DNA from: Poronia punctata
Lineage: Eukaryota; Ascomycota; Sordariomycetes; Xylariales; Xylariaceae
Assembly: GCA_022579005.1 (NCBI GenBank)
Contig: MU401497.1
Span: 161,782 to 225,781 of the forward strand
DNA length: 64,000 nucleotides
Reading direction: 5' to 3'
Below the pieces are notes generated by a model. That model saw only the letters and a program-made list of their open reading frames with translations, did not search any database and was not told the origin of the DNA. Position numbers and translations under genes: made by a program. Positions 1 to 14,643 of this stretch are shown in pieces. Every line of letters starts with the position of its first letter. Position 1 is the stretch's first letter.

Positions 1-721
1 TCATATTATCCGTATACGCGAATTCATCCTCGGCCAGACTCCGTCCCAGCAACGCTTCACTCTCGAGCCGCGCAACAAGCGAGCGTCGGTAACCCCAGGC
101 ATGGAAATTGCGCCGGTCTTTGACCAACATCTTCGAGGTAAGGGCCAGTTCGGCTTCCCATACCTTGCTGGCGACGGGCCGGGGAAGACGGACGATGGCC
201 TGTTCGAGGAGCCAATTCCGGTACTTCCATATCCAGTAGCACTTGGGGAACTCGAGGAGAAGTGGAATGGTAAAAGCGAGCTCCGACTCAAGAACGTCGG
301 CGTCGGACCCGACACGGTCGGAAGCGGTCTCAGCTGTTGTACCACTCTTCCCAGTCGTCGGGGAGTTGGGGTTTGGCGGGATCGCGTCCGAGGAGGAAGG
401 CGAGGAGACGTCGTAGGACGTATTCGTTGTGGTGTTGGGAGAAGTATTCGGTGACGCCTTCGAGGGCGATGATCCAGCCAAAGGTCTGGACAAGAAGCCA
501 GATGTTAGACATCGGCGACGGACGTTCCATATTGTGTAGTACTCGGGGTTGAGACGGAGCAGCTTGGTGGTAAGATGGAATAGGTCGGTGTCGTCGTATG
601 CGCCGCGCGCAGCCTTTTCACGGATCGACTCTTCGAGCGCCTTGTACTTCCTGATCTTCTCAATGTCTCGCTGACGTTGCTCCTCGGTGCGGGCGGTACG
701 TGCGACTCGAGGGATGCCGTG
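1..721 (-). CDS. BET4: Rab geranylgeranyltransferase alpha subunit (partial, C-terminus cut by window edge)
   Basis: Protein prenyltransferase alpha subunit of the enzyme that adds geranylgeranyl groups to Rab GTPases in the cytosol. One open frame runs from 721 down through base 1 without a stop. Visible family motifs are an N-terminal HGIPRVARTARTEEQR block, then NPEYYTIWNVRR, CYWIWKYRNWLLEQ and KDRRNFHAWGYRR, which are successive PFTA alpha-helical repeats (W-x-x-R signature). A Ser/Thr/Pro-rich stretch separates the first two. No in-frame ATG precedes HGIPR. A 3' splice site (TTCACCAG, with an upstream GCTCAC branch-like motif) lies directly before it at 722, so a very short first exon with the start codon should lie upstream; I could not place it. 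The C-terminal repeats fall outside the window. Family assignment is firm, the 5' end is not. Confidence 0.88.
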
Positions 722-1924
722 CTGGTGAAGAGTGGTGTGAGCGATGCGATCCAGCCAAAGGGACGCAGTTTTACAGGAGAGAGGGGGACAGGTTTGTATT
801 CACATTATCCATGTCGGCTTTACATCAATCACGCTTCAAATCATCCACAACATTGCTACTTTCTTTACCGCACACGAAGTAAGCGTGCAAAGGCCCTAAA
901 CTATACCCTAGAGTAGACTCGAAGGTACATGTAGCAGGTATCCATTCGGAAAGGCGTCTGTCTTCGAGAAGTTGCGACAATGCCTGTAACGACGGTTGAT
1001 GTACAGTACTAGCGCCAAGTTAGTGTGGTATGATAGCAAATGATAACGGTAGAAGACGACAGTGTTCTTTAGTTTGGTACACGGTGTAAGCCCCTGACAT
1101 TCCATGGTCGTACATATGAATCTTCAGAGTCCACTTTGTATCTGCGGAGAGGAGAATATAACCTCGAAACATCAAAACATGTCTTTGGTTAGGGCTACTA
1201 CGAGTATGTTAGGTAATGGACCCCAACTTCATACCTACATTACTTGATCCAAAATGCGTCAGATGAGTCGTATACTGTACCAAGGTACCTACTTATCAAA
1301 CGGGATGGTCAATGTTGCGAAGTCAAGGTTAGGTAGGCGCCCAGGCTACGTTCACATATTGTCTACCTCAAAAGGTTGTCATCTCAAGAGCGATATAAGA
1401 CTGTCGAGGTTTGGTCTTATGTGTTTCCATCAAAAAGATACGCCTCAAGCTTCAAGTTCCTTGCCACGAAGCTGGTAGGCACTGGTCTAGGTTAGAAGGG
1501 AGGAACGATATGGCCATGCAGTTTTTGGCTGCCAGGCCACCGCTAGGTACTTTCCACCTAGACGACTATCTACAATCTAACAGACCAAGAATTTCATGTC
1601 TGGGGAAAGCACGAAGGTAAAGAAAAGGGAACGACCTCGAATGACTCCTTCTTCATCGTCCCGAATGTTCTTCTCCCATCCAGGCATCTGCACTACAGGA
1701 TATGGAGGTAAGGTGTACGTGACGTGTTCCTGTCTGGTACTCACTCCCGCAAACCTCTAGATCTTGTACATACCTACATACCTACTCTTTATCTCCTCCG
1801 CTTCCTCTCCCCTCCTCTCCTTTTTTTTTCTATCCCGTCTCTATACGGTACCGTGAATAGGTAAGTAGGCCGTTATGAACATCATGAATCATTAGCTTCA
1901 TTCTTTCGTTTTTATCTGCCAGAC
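722..1924. other. Intergenic, head-to-head promoters of BET4 and AMA1-like gene
   Basis: This holds the unplaced first BET4 exon and the leader of the AMA1-like gene. A pyrimidine-rich tract near 1795-1830 precedes the AMA1-like ATG. Short open frames here (for example 1254-1620) have no recognisable protein features. Nothing else seen. Confidence 0.5.
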
Positions 1925-4073
1925 ATGCCTACCCTTCCCCTCGACCGGTTTGTGCCTTTTAATATACTATCCCCCGATTGTTTTCGGGCCAACAAGAAGC
2001 CTCACGAACTATCCACTTCGGAGCGGCTACTTCGAACCGAAGACGTCGGGCCTGATACGTTCTGCTTTACTCCCAAACGCTCCGTGCCCGTTGCGTCCCG
2101 TCGACTTGCGCGATCCGACGGCGTAGAGCCCCGAAAGGGCACCGTCATAGGCCTTTCCCCCCTCGATCGCCAAGTCAGTCACGGAGCTGTGTGGTCGGTC
2201 GGAGGCACTGCTCCTACCGGCGTTGCCGTAGATGCAGGACGTGGACGCCTCGTCAGCTCTGGTACTAATGCTCGTTTATACACCACCTCCTTCTCCAACG
2301 TGAAACCCAAATCCGAAGAGGATCAGGAGAAGCATGAAGGCCGCCTCGCTTTGGCCCTTAAAATTGATCGTGCCCGGCGCGTCCTCGATTATGACGGCTT
2401 TTCCACCTTCCCTCGCTGCAAGGGCAAGGTCAAGACCCGGCCACCCTTGGTATCTTCCAAGACCACCTGGACCGGGACAGAATGGTTCAACGATAAATAT
2501 GGCACGCCTAGTATGTCCTCATGTTGACTATGCTTGTAAGGAGGGGCTAATACGTCCTAGAAGTTCTCAAAAGAGACCGTATTCTACCGAATGCCCCTTT
2601 CAAGTGAGTACTCACATGTCTTCCCATACAACCTGTATCTTGAAGACATATTCATTTTTCCTTCTTTTTCCCAGAGTGTTAGATGCGCCCGGCCTACGTG
2701 ACGACTTTTACTGCTCTGTCATGGATTATTCCAAGGCATCCAATATTCTGGCTGTCGGTCTCGGCAATCTCTTGTATGGATGGTCGGAGGCGAGCGGTGT
2801 CACACTTTTGAATTCCGGTGTCAAGGACGGCTCATGGCTTACCTCGGTGGCTTTCTCGTCCGAAGAGGGCGCCAAGTCAATATTGGCCTTTGGACGTTCC
2901 AACGGTTCCCTTTCACTGATGTCCTTGTTCGACACTTTACTTCCGCGCTTCGAGGCACAACAGCCAGCACCCGTCGCTTGTCTCTCGTGGCGACCGACCG
3001 TAACTCTACGACAGACGCAGAATCCACACAATCTTGGCAAGATGGTTCCGACGGAGGACCTGCTAGTTGGGGATGAGATGGGTGACATATACTACTACTC
3101 CGTTGAGTGGCCTGAGCCTTAGGAGGTTGCTCGGGATAACTGGGCCGGGTCGATGACTCTGATGGTTCGTGTCAGAGTCCATGCCCAACAGATCTGCGGC
3201 CTCGCGTGGTCGCCTACTGGAAAGGAATTTGCCACCGGGGGAAATGATAACCTTTGCTGTCTCTTCCAAACAAGCAAGGTCCTAGAGGCAGCGGACGCCG
3301 AGTTGGAAGAGACTACGCCGATATCACCAAGCAGCTCGCCACAGAAGACCCCTCTACGCGCTTCATTTAGTATCTCGCGAGAACCTGTTCAAACCGCGTC
3401 CCCTTTTTGTGTGTCTAGCCCAAGTGATGGCACAGTATCGCCTTGCTGGGAGGAAAAGCCGAGTTGTCCAACTTACCATGCGATGCCACGGAATTTGGTT
3501 CGCCAGCTGCCGGTCGGCTCGGAGAAACATCGTTGGCAACATGCGGCCGCCGTCAAGGCTATTGCTTTTTGTCCCTGGCGCGAAGGGTTGGTGGCGACGG
3601 GCGGCGGATCTAACGACAAGTGTATTCACTTCTTCCATACAACGTCTGGGGCTGCACTGGCTACCATCTCGGTAGCAGCACAGGTCACGTCGTTGATCTG
3701 GAGCAAGACTCGTCGTGAGATTGCGGCGACGTTTAGGTACGCGCAGCCCGATCACCCGTTTCGGATCGCCATCTTTAGCTGGCCGGATTGCCGACAAGTC
3801 GCCGCCATACCATGGGAAGGTGAACATCGTGCTTTATATGCCATTGCGTACCCAGGAGGCCCGTCGGATACGTACCGCACGAAGGAGAGGCTGAAGAGCC
3901 GGACGGCTGAGGAAGGCTGCATCGTGGTGGCCAGCAGCGACGAGAGCGTCAAGTTTCACGAAGTTTGGATTGCGGGCCGCAAGGCGACGAACCTGGGAAG
4001 TGGCGTCCTCGCTGGGAGCGACATACTGGAGATGGAGGAAGGCATCGATAAAGAGGGAGACGTCATTCGCTAA
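1925..4073 (+). CDS. AMA1: Cdc20/Fizzy-family APC/C activator, AMA1-like, with one in-frame TAG
   Basis: WD40 activator that brings substrates to the anaphase-promoting complex; AMA1 is the meiotic member. Exons 1925-2510, 2561-2603 and 2675-4073 join cleanly at GTATGT/CTAG and GTGAGT/CCAG introns. They give 676 codons if the single internal TAG (3120-3122, codon 359) is read through. A C-box, DRFVP, is at residues 7-11. The splice junctions rebuild the Cdc20 signature KVLKRDRILPNAPFK then VLDAPGLRDDFY. WD repeats follow, with QQICGLAWSPTGKEFATGG after the stop. The protein ends in ...VIR, the Ile-Arg tail that docks on APC/C TPR subunits. The frame on both sides of TAG is identical and homologous, and Trp would fit the position. 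Without readthrough the product is 358 residues and lacks most blades and the tail. Function is certain at family level; AMA1 rather than Cdc20 or Cdh1 is inferred from divergence and the TAG. Confidence 0.85.
3111..3135 (+). promoter_or_regulatory. Hairpin presenting the internal UAG in its loop (candidate A-to-I editing site)
   Basis: CCTGAGC (3111-3117) pairs with GCTCGGG (3129-3135) over 7 bp with one U-G wobble. The 11-base loop CUUAGGAGGUU contains the stop codon. The target A is base 3121, preceded by U and followed by G. That neighbour preference and loop position match what is known of fungal sexual-stage A-to-I editing, where UAG becomes UGG (Trp). The pairing is read directly from sequence; editing is inference. 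Confidence 0.6.
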
Positions 4074-6619
<2,546 letters not shown>

Positions 6620-7923
6620 AGTTATCGGATGATTACGTCTTCTTGCGTTCTCGGGATTCATCGGCGTTGAAGGGTTTTGACTTGTATGCTTGCTATAATA
6701 TGCGATGTGCCGATTTGATATGGTTTAGAGGGAGTGGAAGAGGAAGGAATGGATCAAATGGGCGACTGGTGACCAGCGACTCAGCATAAGTTTTTTGTTG
6801 GGCAAGTCAGCATCTTGTTAGACATTTCATGATGTCGCGCGAGACGGATTGCGTCGACGTTTGGCTCTTGACAATGAACTTGATGGACGAAATGGTCATT
6901 CGCCATTTTGGTTCGCCAATCCACTCGCTTCATATAGTCTTAGTCTTAGTCTTACAGGAGCACCAGACAATCAAATGGCACTCAGTCCTGTCGCCCACTC
7001 ATATCCATTCTTTCCTCGCTGGCTGCGGGATGTTATCGCACGCTTGAGCCTTTACCTTTGGTAGTATTATTACAGCCCATTTTTTTCGAAAAGTCACAAA
7101 CAGAAGTGTGGCTACAATACATTTACAGTCCAACTAATAGCCAAGTATACTCGGTTAACCAACATGATCTTGGCTAGCATGTAGAGGCTGTGATGGAAAA
7201 TTAGACTTCAAGATCAGCGAATATTAATCATAGCACAACTCATACCACACTACCATCGCCATTACCTACTATATTTAACTATCAGATATCAAGCAGATCA
7301 GGTTGGGTACAGAAGAACTTGTCACCGCCTTCGGATTAAATTAGGGTAGGTTAGAATGTTTGCAAACGTTTTCATCTTCACCGGCCGAGATGGTGGAGAA
7401 GAGAGAAGCGGAAAATGGAAAATGGAAAACCAGTATGAAATGCTCGTCAGGGGTCGAAACATACGAGTAGTTAAAATGATCTATAGCTCCTACTATTCGT
7501 TTCGTTTGCTTATCGTATCCAGACGAGACTTCTCGATTCCCTCTTTATCATAAATGAACGCCACTACCATCCAAGCCAAGCTGTCATCATACGTTACAAA
7601 GTGTTATATTCCCATATTTATAATCCTTTCGCTTCCACCTTCTGATGAAGAACCCCCCCTTGTGCCCGTTTCCCCTACCCCATCCCCTTGCCGACTGTCG
7701 TACCCCCCGAATTCAAGGAGATGCTGCACAGGTAGAAAATATTTCTAACCTACGAGAAAAAGGGTGGTATAAAAGAAGATCTGCCAAAAAAAAAAAGCAA
7801 GATACGAAATGTGAAAATGGAAAAAAAGAAACAAAAAAACAAAAAACAAACAAGTGACGGATATAAGAACAACAAAACATAAACAAGCAGAAAAAACGGT
7901 ACGCCCCAACGACTTAAAAAGTT
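6620..7923. other. Intergenic between convergent ATG8 and MpaB-type gene
   Basis: AT-rich 3' flanks. An A-rich tract (runs of 5-10 A) covers about 7785-7860, just beyond the oxygenase stop codon. Open frames such as 7356-7553 and 7645-7857 are low-complexity and unconvincing. No gene seen. Confidence 0.45.
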
Positions 7924-9218
7924 TCAAGCCTTTTCAAAAATCTTATTCCTCTTGGCCAACCTCTTCCTCATATCCTTCATATACCACGTAACGGGATAAC
8001 TCCTCAGCTTGAGCGGCAGCGGCCTATACATGGCCTTGACCATCCACTCGTGAAACTTGTACATTTTCGGATGATAATTCACGCCAAACTGCCGTCTCAG
8101 CCTCTCGGGGAGATATTCGGCCGTGACGACACGGACGCTAGGCATGAAGATGCGCAGATAGGCGGGCGCGTTACGCAGATACAGAAGATCGGAAGCTACG
8201 TCCCGCGCGTGTTGCGTCACCTCGATGCTCTCGACTTTGGCGTCCCAGTATTCCCAGAAGGCGCGGCGGGACGGTGGCCACATCTCGGGCGGGACTTGGA
8301 GGGCCGAGGCCAGGATGGAATATTCGAAGTAGATGGCGTCTTGTTCGGTCGGGTCCTCGATCTCGCCCCATATTCGTTGGTATACGTCTATTGCGGTCGC
8401 GTAGAGCGTTGCTGCTACCCAGACTTGGAGTTCGGGGTCTAGGGCGCTGTCTTTTGGGGGGGAGTTAGGTTAGGGTTTTTTTTTTTTTTTTTTTTTTTTT
8501 TGGTATGGGTGTGATGAGTGGAAATAAGAGGAAGGGGGGGGGAAGGAAAAGGGGGAGATGGATAGGGGTATATGAGGTTTGGGGAGTATCTTCTCCTGTC
8601 CTTGGAAATATACACTTGAGAAAGACAGAAGGGAGAACAGTAGAGACGAAAGAGAGATAGGACTTGGACCACGCATAAAAAAAAAACAGAAACTTTATAT
8701 AAGAAAGATACAAGGGGAAAAAAAAAAACCTTACATGGCTTCCCCTTATCCCGCCCCTCGGCAATGACACCATTAACACCCGAATGGACCTTTGTGATCA
8801 TATCGCAAATCGTCTTCTTCTCCTCGGGCGTTCCATAAGCCATGCAATAAACAAACGTCATCGTAGTGCGCAGACGGTCAAGCACGCGATACGAGAAATT
8901 ACTGTGCTCGTTGACGCCTGCGCCTACGCCTGGTTCGGCGATCTGCAGGAGGATGGCTGCTGCGCCTGCTCCTATGAGGATGCCCCTATTGTCGTTTTTG
9001 TTAGTTGATGATGATGATGAAAAAGAAGAGGTGTGGGATGGTTAGTGGGTTGGTGGCCGGCTGGCTTACTCTTGAACAATGGGAAGCATGTGCTTGAGCT
9101 TAAAGTTGGGGGAGAGAAAGTCTTCTTTTGCGATGGGATGGTTTAGAGTCTTTTCGCTGTATCCGACTTTGGGGAGCCGTTGGTCGGTGGTGGTGGTCTT
9201 TTTGCTTGATTTGCCCAT
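7924..9218 (-). CDS. MpaB/rubber-oxygenase (DUF2236) family protein
   Basis: Member of the haem-binding MpaB/latex-clearing-protein family. Characterised relatives cleave polyisoprenoid or meroterpenoid side chains at membranes; the substrate here is unknown. Exons, in coding order, are 9070-9218, 8735-8985 and 7924-8450, total 309 codons with all phases matching. The start MGKSSKKTTTTDQRLP follows the only suitable ATG. Family landmarks are a Gly/Ala-rich helix GILIGAGAAAILLQIAEPGVG, HSNFSYRVLDRLRTTMTFVY, YGTPEEKK, a conserved His in ITKVHSGVNG, and SALDPELQVWVAATLY just after the second intron. At 308 residues it is on the short side and has no clear membrane anchor. The second intron is 284 bases and carries a long homopolymer. 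It stands alone, with no biosynthetic neighbours. Confidence 0.85.
8465..8502. repeat. Telomere-like hexamers plus long T homopolymer inside an intron
   Basis: Within the second intron of the DUF2236 gene, TTAGGTTAGGG is followed directly by an uninterrupted run of about 26 T on the plus strand. On the coding strand this is A-rich sequence then CCCTAACCTAA near the acceptor. Homopolymer length may be imprecise in assembly. Confidence 0.7.
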
Positions 9219-12133
9219 TTTGAAGTATGTTTGCTGTAGAAAGTAAGAGGTGAAAATTGGAGAGTTTCTCCCGGACTTTCCCAGACGCGTGGATGTTGAA
9301 ATATGGACGGGTTGACTCGACAGCGCACGTTGTTTTACTTGTCGAAGTGATTTTCAGCTGTTGATACCATATATGTCTGACAAGGGAAACTTCCGGCGAA
9401 GAAAGGTAGACTAAAGTACTTTGCTCACTTGCTGTATGATACCAAGACTAAGTAGACGGGCTTATCATCAACAACACGTTGTTTTTGCAAAGTGGTTTAT
9501 AGTATATGACATGAGATCTTGTTCAACGCACATCTCCCTCTTTTTGTTTTGTCTTAAGAGTAGAGAGTAGGTATTATGTGTTTACGACGTAGAGAAAGCC
9601 ATTACCGCAATTGGAGACGAGCTCGTAACAATTTAGTTAGTCGTTTACGGTATCTCGGACCATTGCCGATGCAGGGCAGGCGAGACGATGAGGAGAAAAC
9701 TCCCGATAATAAGTAACAGGGGGTGGAGAAAGCTGTGTACATGGTTACCTAGTCTAGATAGATGGGTAACCTACATAGTAAGTAGGTACGGGGGCAGGGG
9801 GGGTTTGTGTTGAAGACGTGACGGGTGATCTACCTACCTGTCTCTGATTCTCTGCTAGACAACGGAGAAGTGCCCCAGCCGAGGTGCCTTGGCCCTTGGC
9901 CGACTGGAGTAATCTGGAGAGTAGGTAGTTGGAGACTGATTATACTTAGTACGTGTTACATGAATCTAGGCACTATAACAAAGTATTTAGGTAGGAGATG
10001 ATGGTTGGTTGAGATGCCAAAGGTGAATCTTGCGAGTCAAAGGAGGGAGTGAGTACAGTGGAATTAGAATGGATGGCATCTGGAGGCGGTGCGTACATAG
10101 TCAAACCTCGGCATCCTTTGAATACACCTGCTCGTACAATACAATTCTTATTTAACCTGTGGTAACTGGTTAAGAAGTTAGTCTAGATACTAGTCTAAAC
10201 CTCGGGAGGGAAACAGCAATAGGACAATCACTAGATATAGGAGTTATGATTGGATAAAGACGAACATCATGGACAAAAATGGAAGTCAATGCGCACAATT
10301 GGCAATCCCGGATTGACTGACACTGAAGAAATGTGGCCACTTTATGACGACGAAAGGGTACAATCTCTTGAGCTACGAGTCCATGACTTCTTGTCATTAT
10401 GGTGATTAGGTTGCGAGGGTTGCAGCATTGGCAGCGACTTTAAAGTGTCACGCGGACTTTTGATTGGTAGGTACACTTTTGGCGGGCTTACGAGACGACG
10501 ACGGTAGATGGAGAGATAGTCGTTGAACGTCAGGGACCATCTCTCACCCCGCATAATTTGTCAGTCTGGAGTCTTGACCACCCGAAAGTATCTCACTGCC
10601 AAGTTATGGTGTGAATATACATAGCATTAGCCACGTTTATAGATGATTCTTGTGTGTCTTGCCATATACCTACTCCTGCTCTTCTACAAGTCTTGTCGTT
10701 TTTACATCTTGATCACAGACGCTGCGGAACTGGTAAGGTACTGAAGGGAGCGGTTGTGATCAAAAAGGGTGTGCTGTAATCAAGAATATATTTTATTGGT
10801 TCCAGTTACGACTAGTACGCCACTTACAGGTTGACTGACATGAACAGGCAAGTGTTTATTAACTGAAAACAGACATAACGATCATCCATATAGATCAAGA
10901 ATACGGGAGCGGAACGAAGGAAGCCTATATCGTGGGCTTCTAATTACAGGTTATTAGAACGCCTAGAATACCTACTATAACAGCCAAGTAGCCTAGCCTA
11001 GGCGATAGAACAAGACCGTTTTCCCGCCGGCGTTTCTGTATATCTGGGGAATTCTGGGGAAACCTTGTCTTTCTGTGGAGGAGCGGGGATTGAAGTGGAT
11101 TCGCGGGGGAAAGACGATGAACCAATGCTAGGTAGCCTATGAAACTGTACACTAGCAGTACTAGGTATTAACACCTTCCGTGCTACATATGGTAGGAACC
11201 AAATCAAGCCATCAACTTGTCAAGCCATCGTGCCTGCTAACCTAGTATAATTTGTAACTTTGCAACAACCTTTTCTCTCCTCTTTACGTCTATGTGTCAT
11301 CATGACCTAGGTAGACTAGATACAAACGGTTACCTGTTCTCTGCTCAATGATTTTCTTGACTCCTGACCAGGTTTTTCTATGATCAAGTGAAAAGGAGCA
11401 CGTAGAGCAGGCCTATTGTAAGTCTCGAGACCCCCAAGTAGTTAAGCTTCTGCCTCTCCCCTTTTCGGTGGACATGCACACACACTATTGACATTTATCT
11501 GGGTAACCTAGTCGGTCTCAAGGAATAAAAGTAGCGTGCTGCAGGGATTTTACTCCTCAACGCTTGTTACTACACACGACTACCTAGTAGATCCTCTACC
11601 ACTAACATATTCATCCAGACATTCCCCCGCAGAATTCCAAACAGCCATGCGTAAAAGGCACTTAACGGTTACTAGATCTGGACAGTCCGAGTGGACACGC
11701 ACAAAATCCAGATCTACATGTAGCTGAGGGGAATTATGCGAATCGCGTACAGACGAACAGTTGCCCATACAAGGACGAGGGGGACGAGGGTGACGAAATC
11801 CCCAGTCTTTTCCCTCAAAGATGGAGAGTGATGGAGGTAAAAGTACCTAGCAAGTCTTTCGCCCTAGCACCTAGGTTAGGTGCCTAGTTGGCGTGACATG
11901 TCGCCAGTGACTACGACGCAACCGCAACCCGATGGCTTGTCTACCACCCAGCTTAGGTTATCAGCCAAGGAACCCTTCCCAGGCGAAGAAATAATTAATA
12001 AGTAGATAAGTGCCGACACATCTAGTCCAGTTCGGCAGAACGACCTGCCCCCCTTTTCGTTCCCCCTTTGCTGTGTGATTATCTCAAAGGACATGTTGGT
12101 GTATATATAATTACACCACTTGCCTAAGTTGAG
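9219..12133. other. 2.9-kb intergenic region, no gene seen
   Basis: Lies between the divergent promoters of the DUF2236 and DUF3712 genes. It is rich in scattered TAGGTA/TACCTA motifs, which recur through all non-coding sequence of this window. Short open frames (10170-10554, 10940-11207, 11876-12094) show no family features, no splice continuity and no codon character. I see no gene. Confidence 0.45.
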
Positions 12134-13634
12134 ATGCCATCGAGACAGTCAAACACACCAGCCCCTAACACTGACCCGTGGAACCCGAGCTTAGAAAAGA
12201 TGGCCAGACCAAATTCCATGGGGTCCGAGCCAAGCGATTACTCGTTGCCCAAGACGGCGAAGAAGGGGAAGAGGACAAGTCATGCCGTCAACGACAATGA
12301 TATCGAGAAGCATCATGTCGAACACATCTCGCGTATCGACACTCAGACACCCCCACCCTACAAAAAGAAGAAGCAGACTCGCTGGCAAAAGTTGAAGCGC
12401 CACTGGGCTCGCTTCTGGTGTTGTTATATGTTGGCTGGCGTCATATTTCTAGCCATACTCCTTCCTCTACTGTAAGTTGTTGTACGAACATGCTATGCAT
12501 ACCTTTGTCTTTGCCCCATGTTGTAATATCGCTAAAACAGGTGAATGAAATTCCAGATTTCTCAAGATTATACCGGCGCTAGCACAGTATCTCGTAAACA
12601 AGACAAATCTACCCATCTATGGCGGCAGCATCCAAGCCCTCACGAGCGATAGTCTCAGGGTCTCTCTAAGCACCTCTTTAACCGTCCCAGGCGGTCTGAA
12701 AGTGAGGCTAGGACCTTTGACTCTCTTCCTATACAACAAGGAAACTCCCGAGTACTCCCCTTTTCTCACCGTGCCCATCGAGGGTCAATGGGTAGCTGGG
12801 AAAACGGACATTGACGTCGTAGACGAGACGGTCTTTGTGGCCAACGAGACGGAACTGAACATCTGGCTGGGGCAGGCATTGACACAGGAAAAGACCAAGC
12901 TCAGCGTCAAGGGAAATACCACGGCCTACCTAGGTATCCTAAAGAACCACATCAACCTGGACAAGACGGTAGAGATCCCGGGCCTGAGAGAGCTTCAGGG
13001 GGCAAGTATCGAGGAGGCCACCGTCCTGACCCCAGCGGCCGAGGATGGTTCCAACCTTGTCGGTACCCTCATGCTGCCCAACTGGTCCGACCTGAGCATG
13101 GGTCTAGGCAACAACACTCTCAACATATGGGCCGGAGAGGTCCTAGTGGCCAACGCGGATCTGCGGGACATCAACCTCGTACCCGGGAACAACTCGCTTC
13201 CCTTTCGAGGTGTCATCTACGTCGACGCGTTAGTCAAGAATTTTGCGAGCATCCTCGGCAGCCAGTCTGATACACTCTTCGAGGGCAAGCTCGACCTCTG
13301 GGCCAACGGGAACCAATCGGTCATCAACGGTGAGCACATCACCTACCTCGAGTCTGTTCTCAGCAAAGCGCGCATCTCGACACAGGTCCCCATCGTCCAG
13401 CTGGCCTCGCAGTTGGCCGGTGGCATCCTCAAGGGAAACACGACGATCGGTGGACTCTGGGATCTCCTGACGGACGGCTTGTCGGGAGGAGACGGCAGCT
13501 CCGGGAGCGGGACGAACCCGTTTGCGGATCTCCTGGATAACTTTAACATTACCAGAAGCGAGATTGATGAATTTTCGCATACCATGAGGCTTCTACGGGA
13601 TAGGAAGGACGAGTACTGGAAGAAGAAACGATGA
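12134..13634 (+). CDS. DUF3712-domain single-pass membrane protein
   Basis: Exons 12134-12471 and 12557-13634 (GTAAGT...TTCCAG) give 471 residues. The first 95 residues are polar and basic, with KKKKQTRWQKLKRHWARF just before a hydrophobic segment at about 97-118, so an N-in signal-anchor topology is likely. The lumenal part has Asn-X-Ser/Thr sites (NKT, NET, NTT, NNT) and the repeated beta-rich layout of DUF3712 proteins, such as LRVSLSTSLTVPGG and LMLPNWSDLSMGLGNNTLNIW. A Gly/Ser-rich linker lies near residues 405-425. Yeast relatives in this fold class sit at the vacuole; a vacuolar or endomembrane place here is inference. The biochemical role is unknown. Confidence 0.82.
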
Positions 13635-14643
13635 ATTATATTTGCTCCTGAGAGGGGGGCAAAGCAGGATAGTACAATGATTTTAGCAATGTGATTTTTT
13701 TTTTATACGTTACAAACAATGGGAATGGGATAGGATGAAAGGGAAAGGAAGGGAAGGAAATGGAAATACCACACACACTCAAGATACCACGGCGTACTAT
13801 TAGTTCTGTTTATTTATCTTTACGCGGAATTGACCCATATCGGTTCAAACTTGGTGTTTTATAGTCTACACATGTGACTGACGACCACAACAACGAAAAC
13901 CCAATATACTCAGCCAAGTCGTCAAGTTTCACGCCCTGACCTTGTAGAAGACGGGGCGAATGGCAGATTCATTTTTCCGTACAAAAGTCGTGTTGCCTTG
14001 CTGCTATAAACTAGGCAGGCCATAGACATGTTCTAGGTTACATCAATACACGACACAAGGTCCAGAAGTTCTACGTATGCAAGTTCATTTGCAAATGAAA
14101 AAGGGAAGATCTTGGCCCCTCATTCAGTACCTTAGGTATCTGATTCTCCTCCAACCTGCCTTTTTAAGTGGGTTGAGTGGGATGGGATCAGGGTTAAGGC
14201 AGGGGTTGAGGGGAAAATGGCTTTTCTCCAACTTGAGCCTCGGCGTTTCTTGCAAGGTAAAAAAAGGGACCACCGAATTGGATTCCGGATTTGTTCTAAC
14301 CTAGAGTATTTCTTTTGTGTGACATGGGCGGTAGATTAGACATTCGGGCTTTTCGGCGTCATCTTTTCTTTCTTATTACCAACTTGCTTAAAAGTCAACT
14401 ACCTAAAATAAAGATATTAGACTTGAGCGGCTTTATTCTTGGTGTTCTTACTTGCCCTATTGTTGTTATTATTTTGTTTACTCTTTATTAACATCGTCGG
14501 TTGATTGATTGGTTATCGGTAATTGTTTTCGAACCATCTTGAAATCCTTCTTTTTGAAAGAATACCTGCATTGCCCATCTGGCCATCATCACAGTCTCGG
14601 AGTTTAATAAAAGAGAGAGAGAAGAAGAAGAAGAAGAAGAGAA
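13635..14643. other. Intergenic; promoter and leader of cytochrome b5-like gene
   Basis: No gene seen. A purine repeat of GAGA then (GAA)n lies at about 14610-14642, directly before the ATG of the cytochrome b5-like gene and presumably in its leader. The short open frame at 14077-14304 is unconvincing. Confidence 0.45.

Noticed and set aside
2334..3122. Single 262-codon open frame ending at the TAG
   Set aside because: It reads through two genuine introns; the frame entering from 2334 is antiphase to exon 1. The spliced model restores Cdc20 motifs at both junctions.
3101..3122. A 21-base intron GTTGAG...CTTAG that would remove the TAG
   Set aside because: Far shorter than any other intron here (50 bases or more), and it would delete conserved coding sequence.
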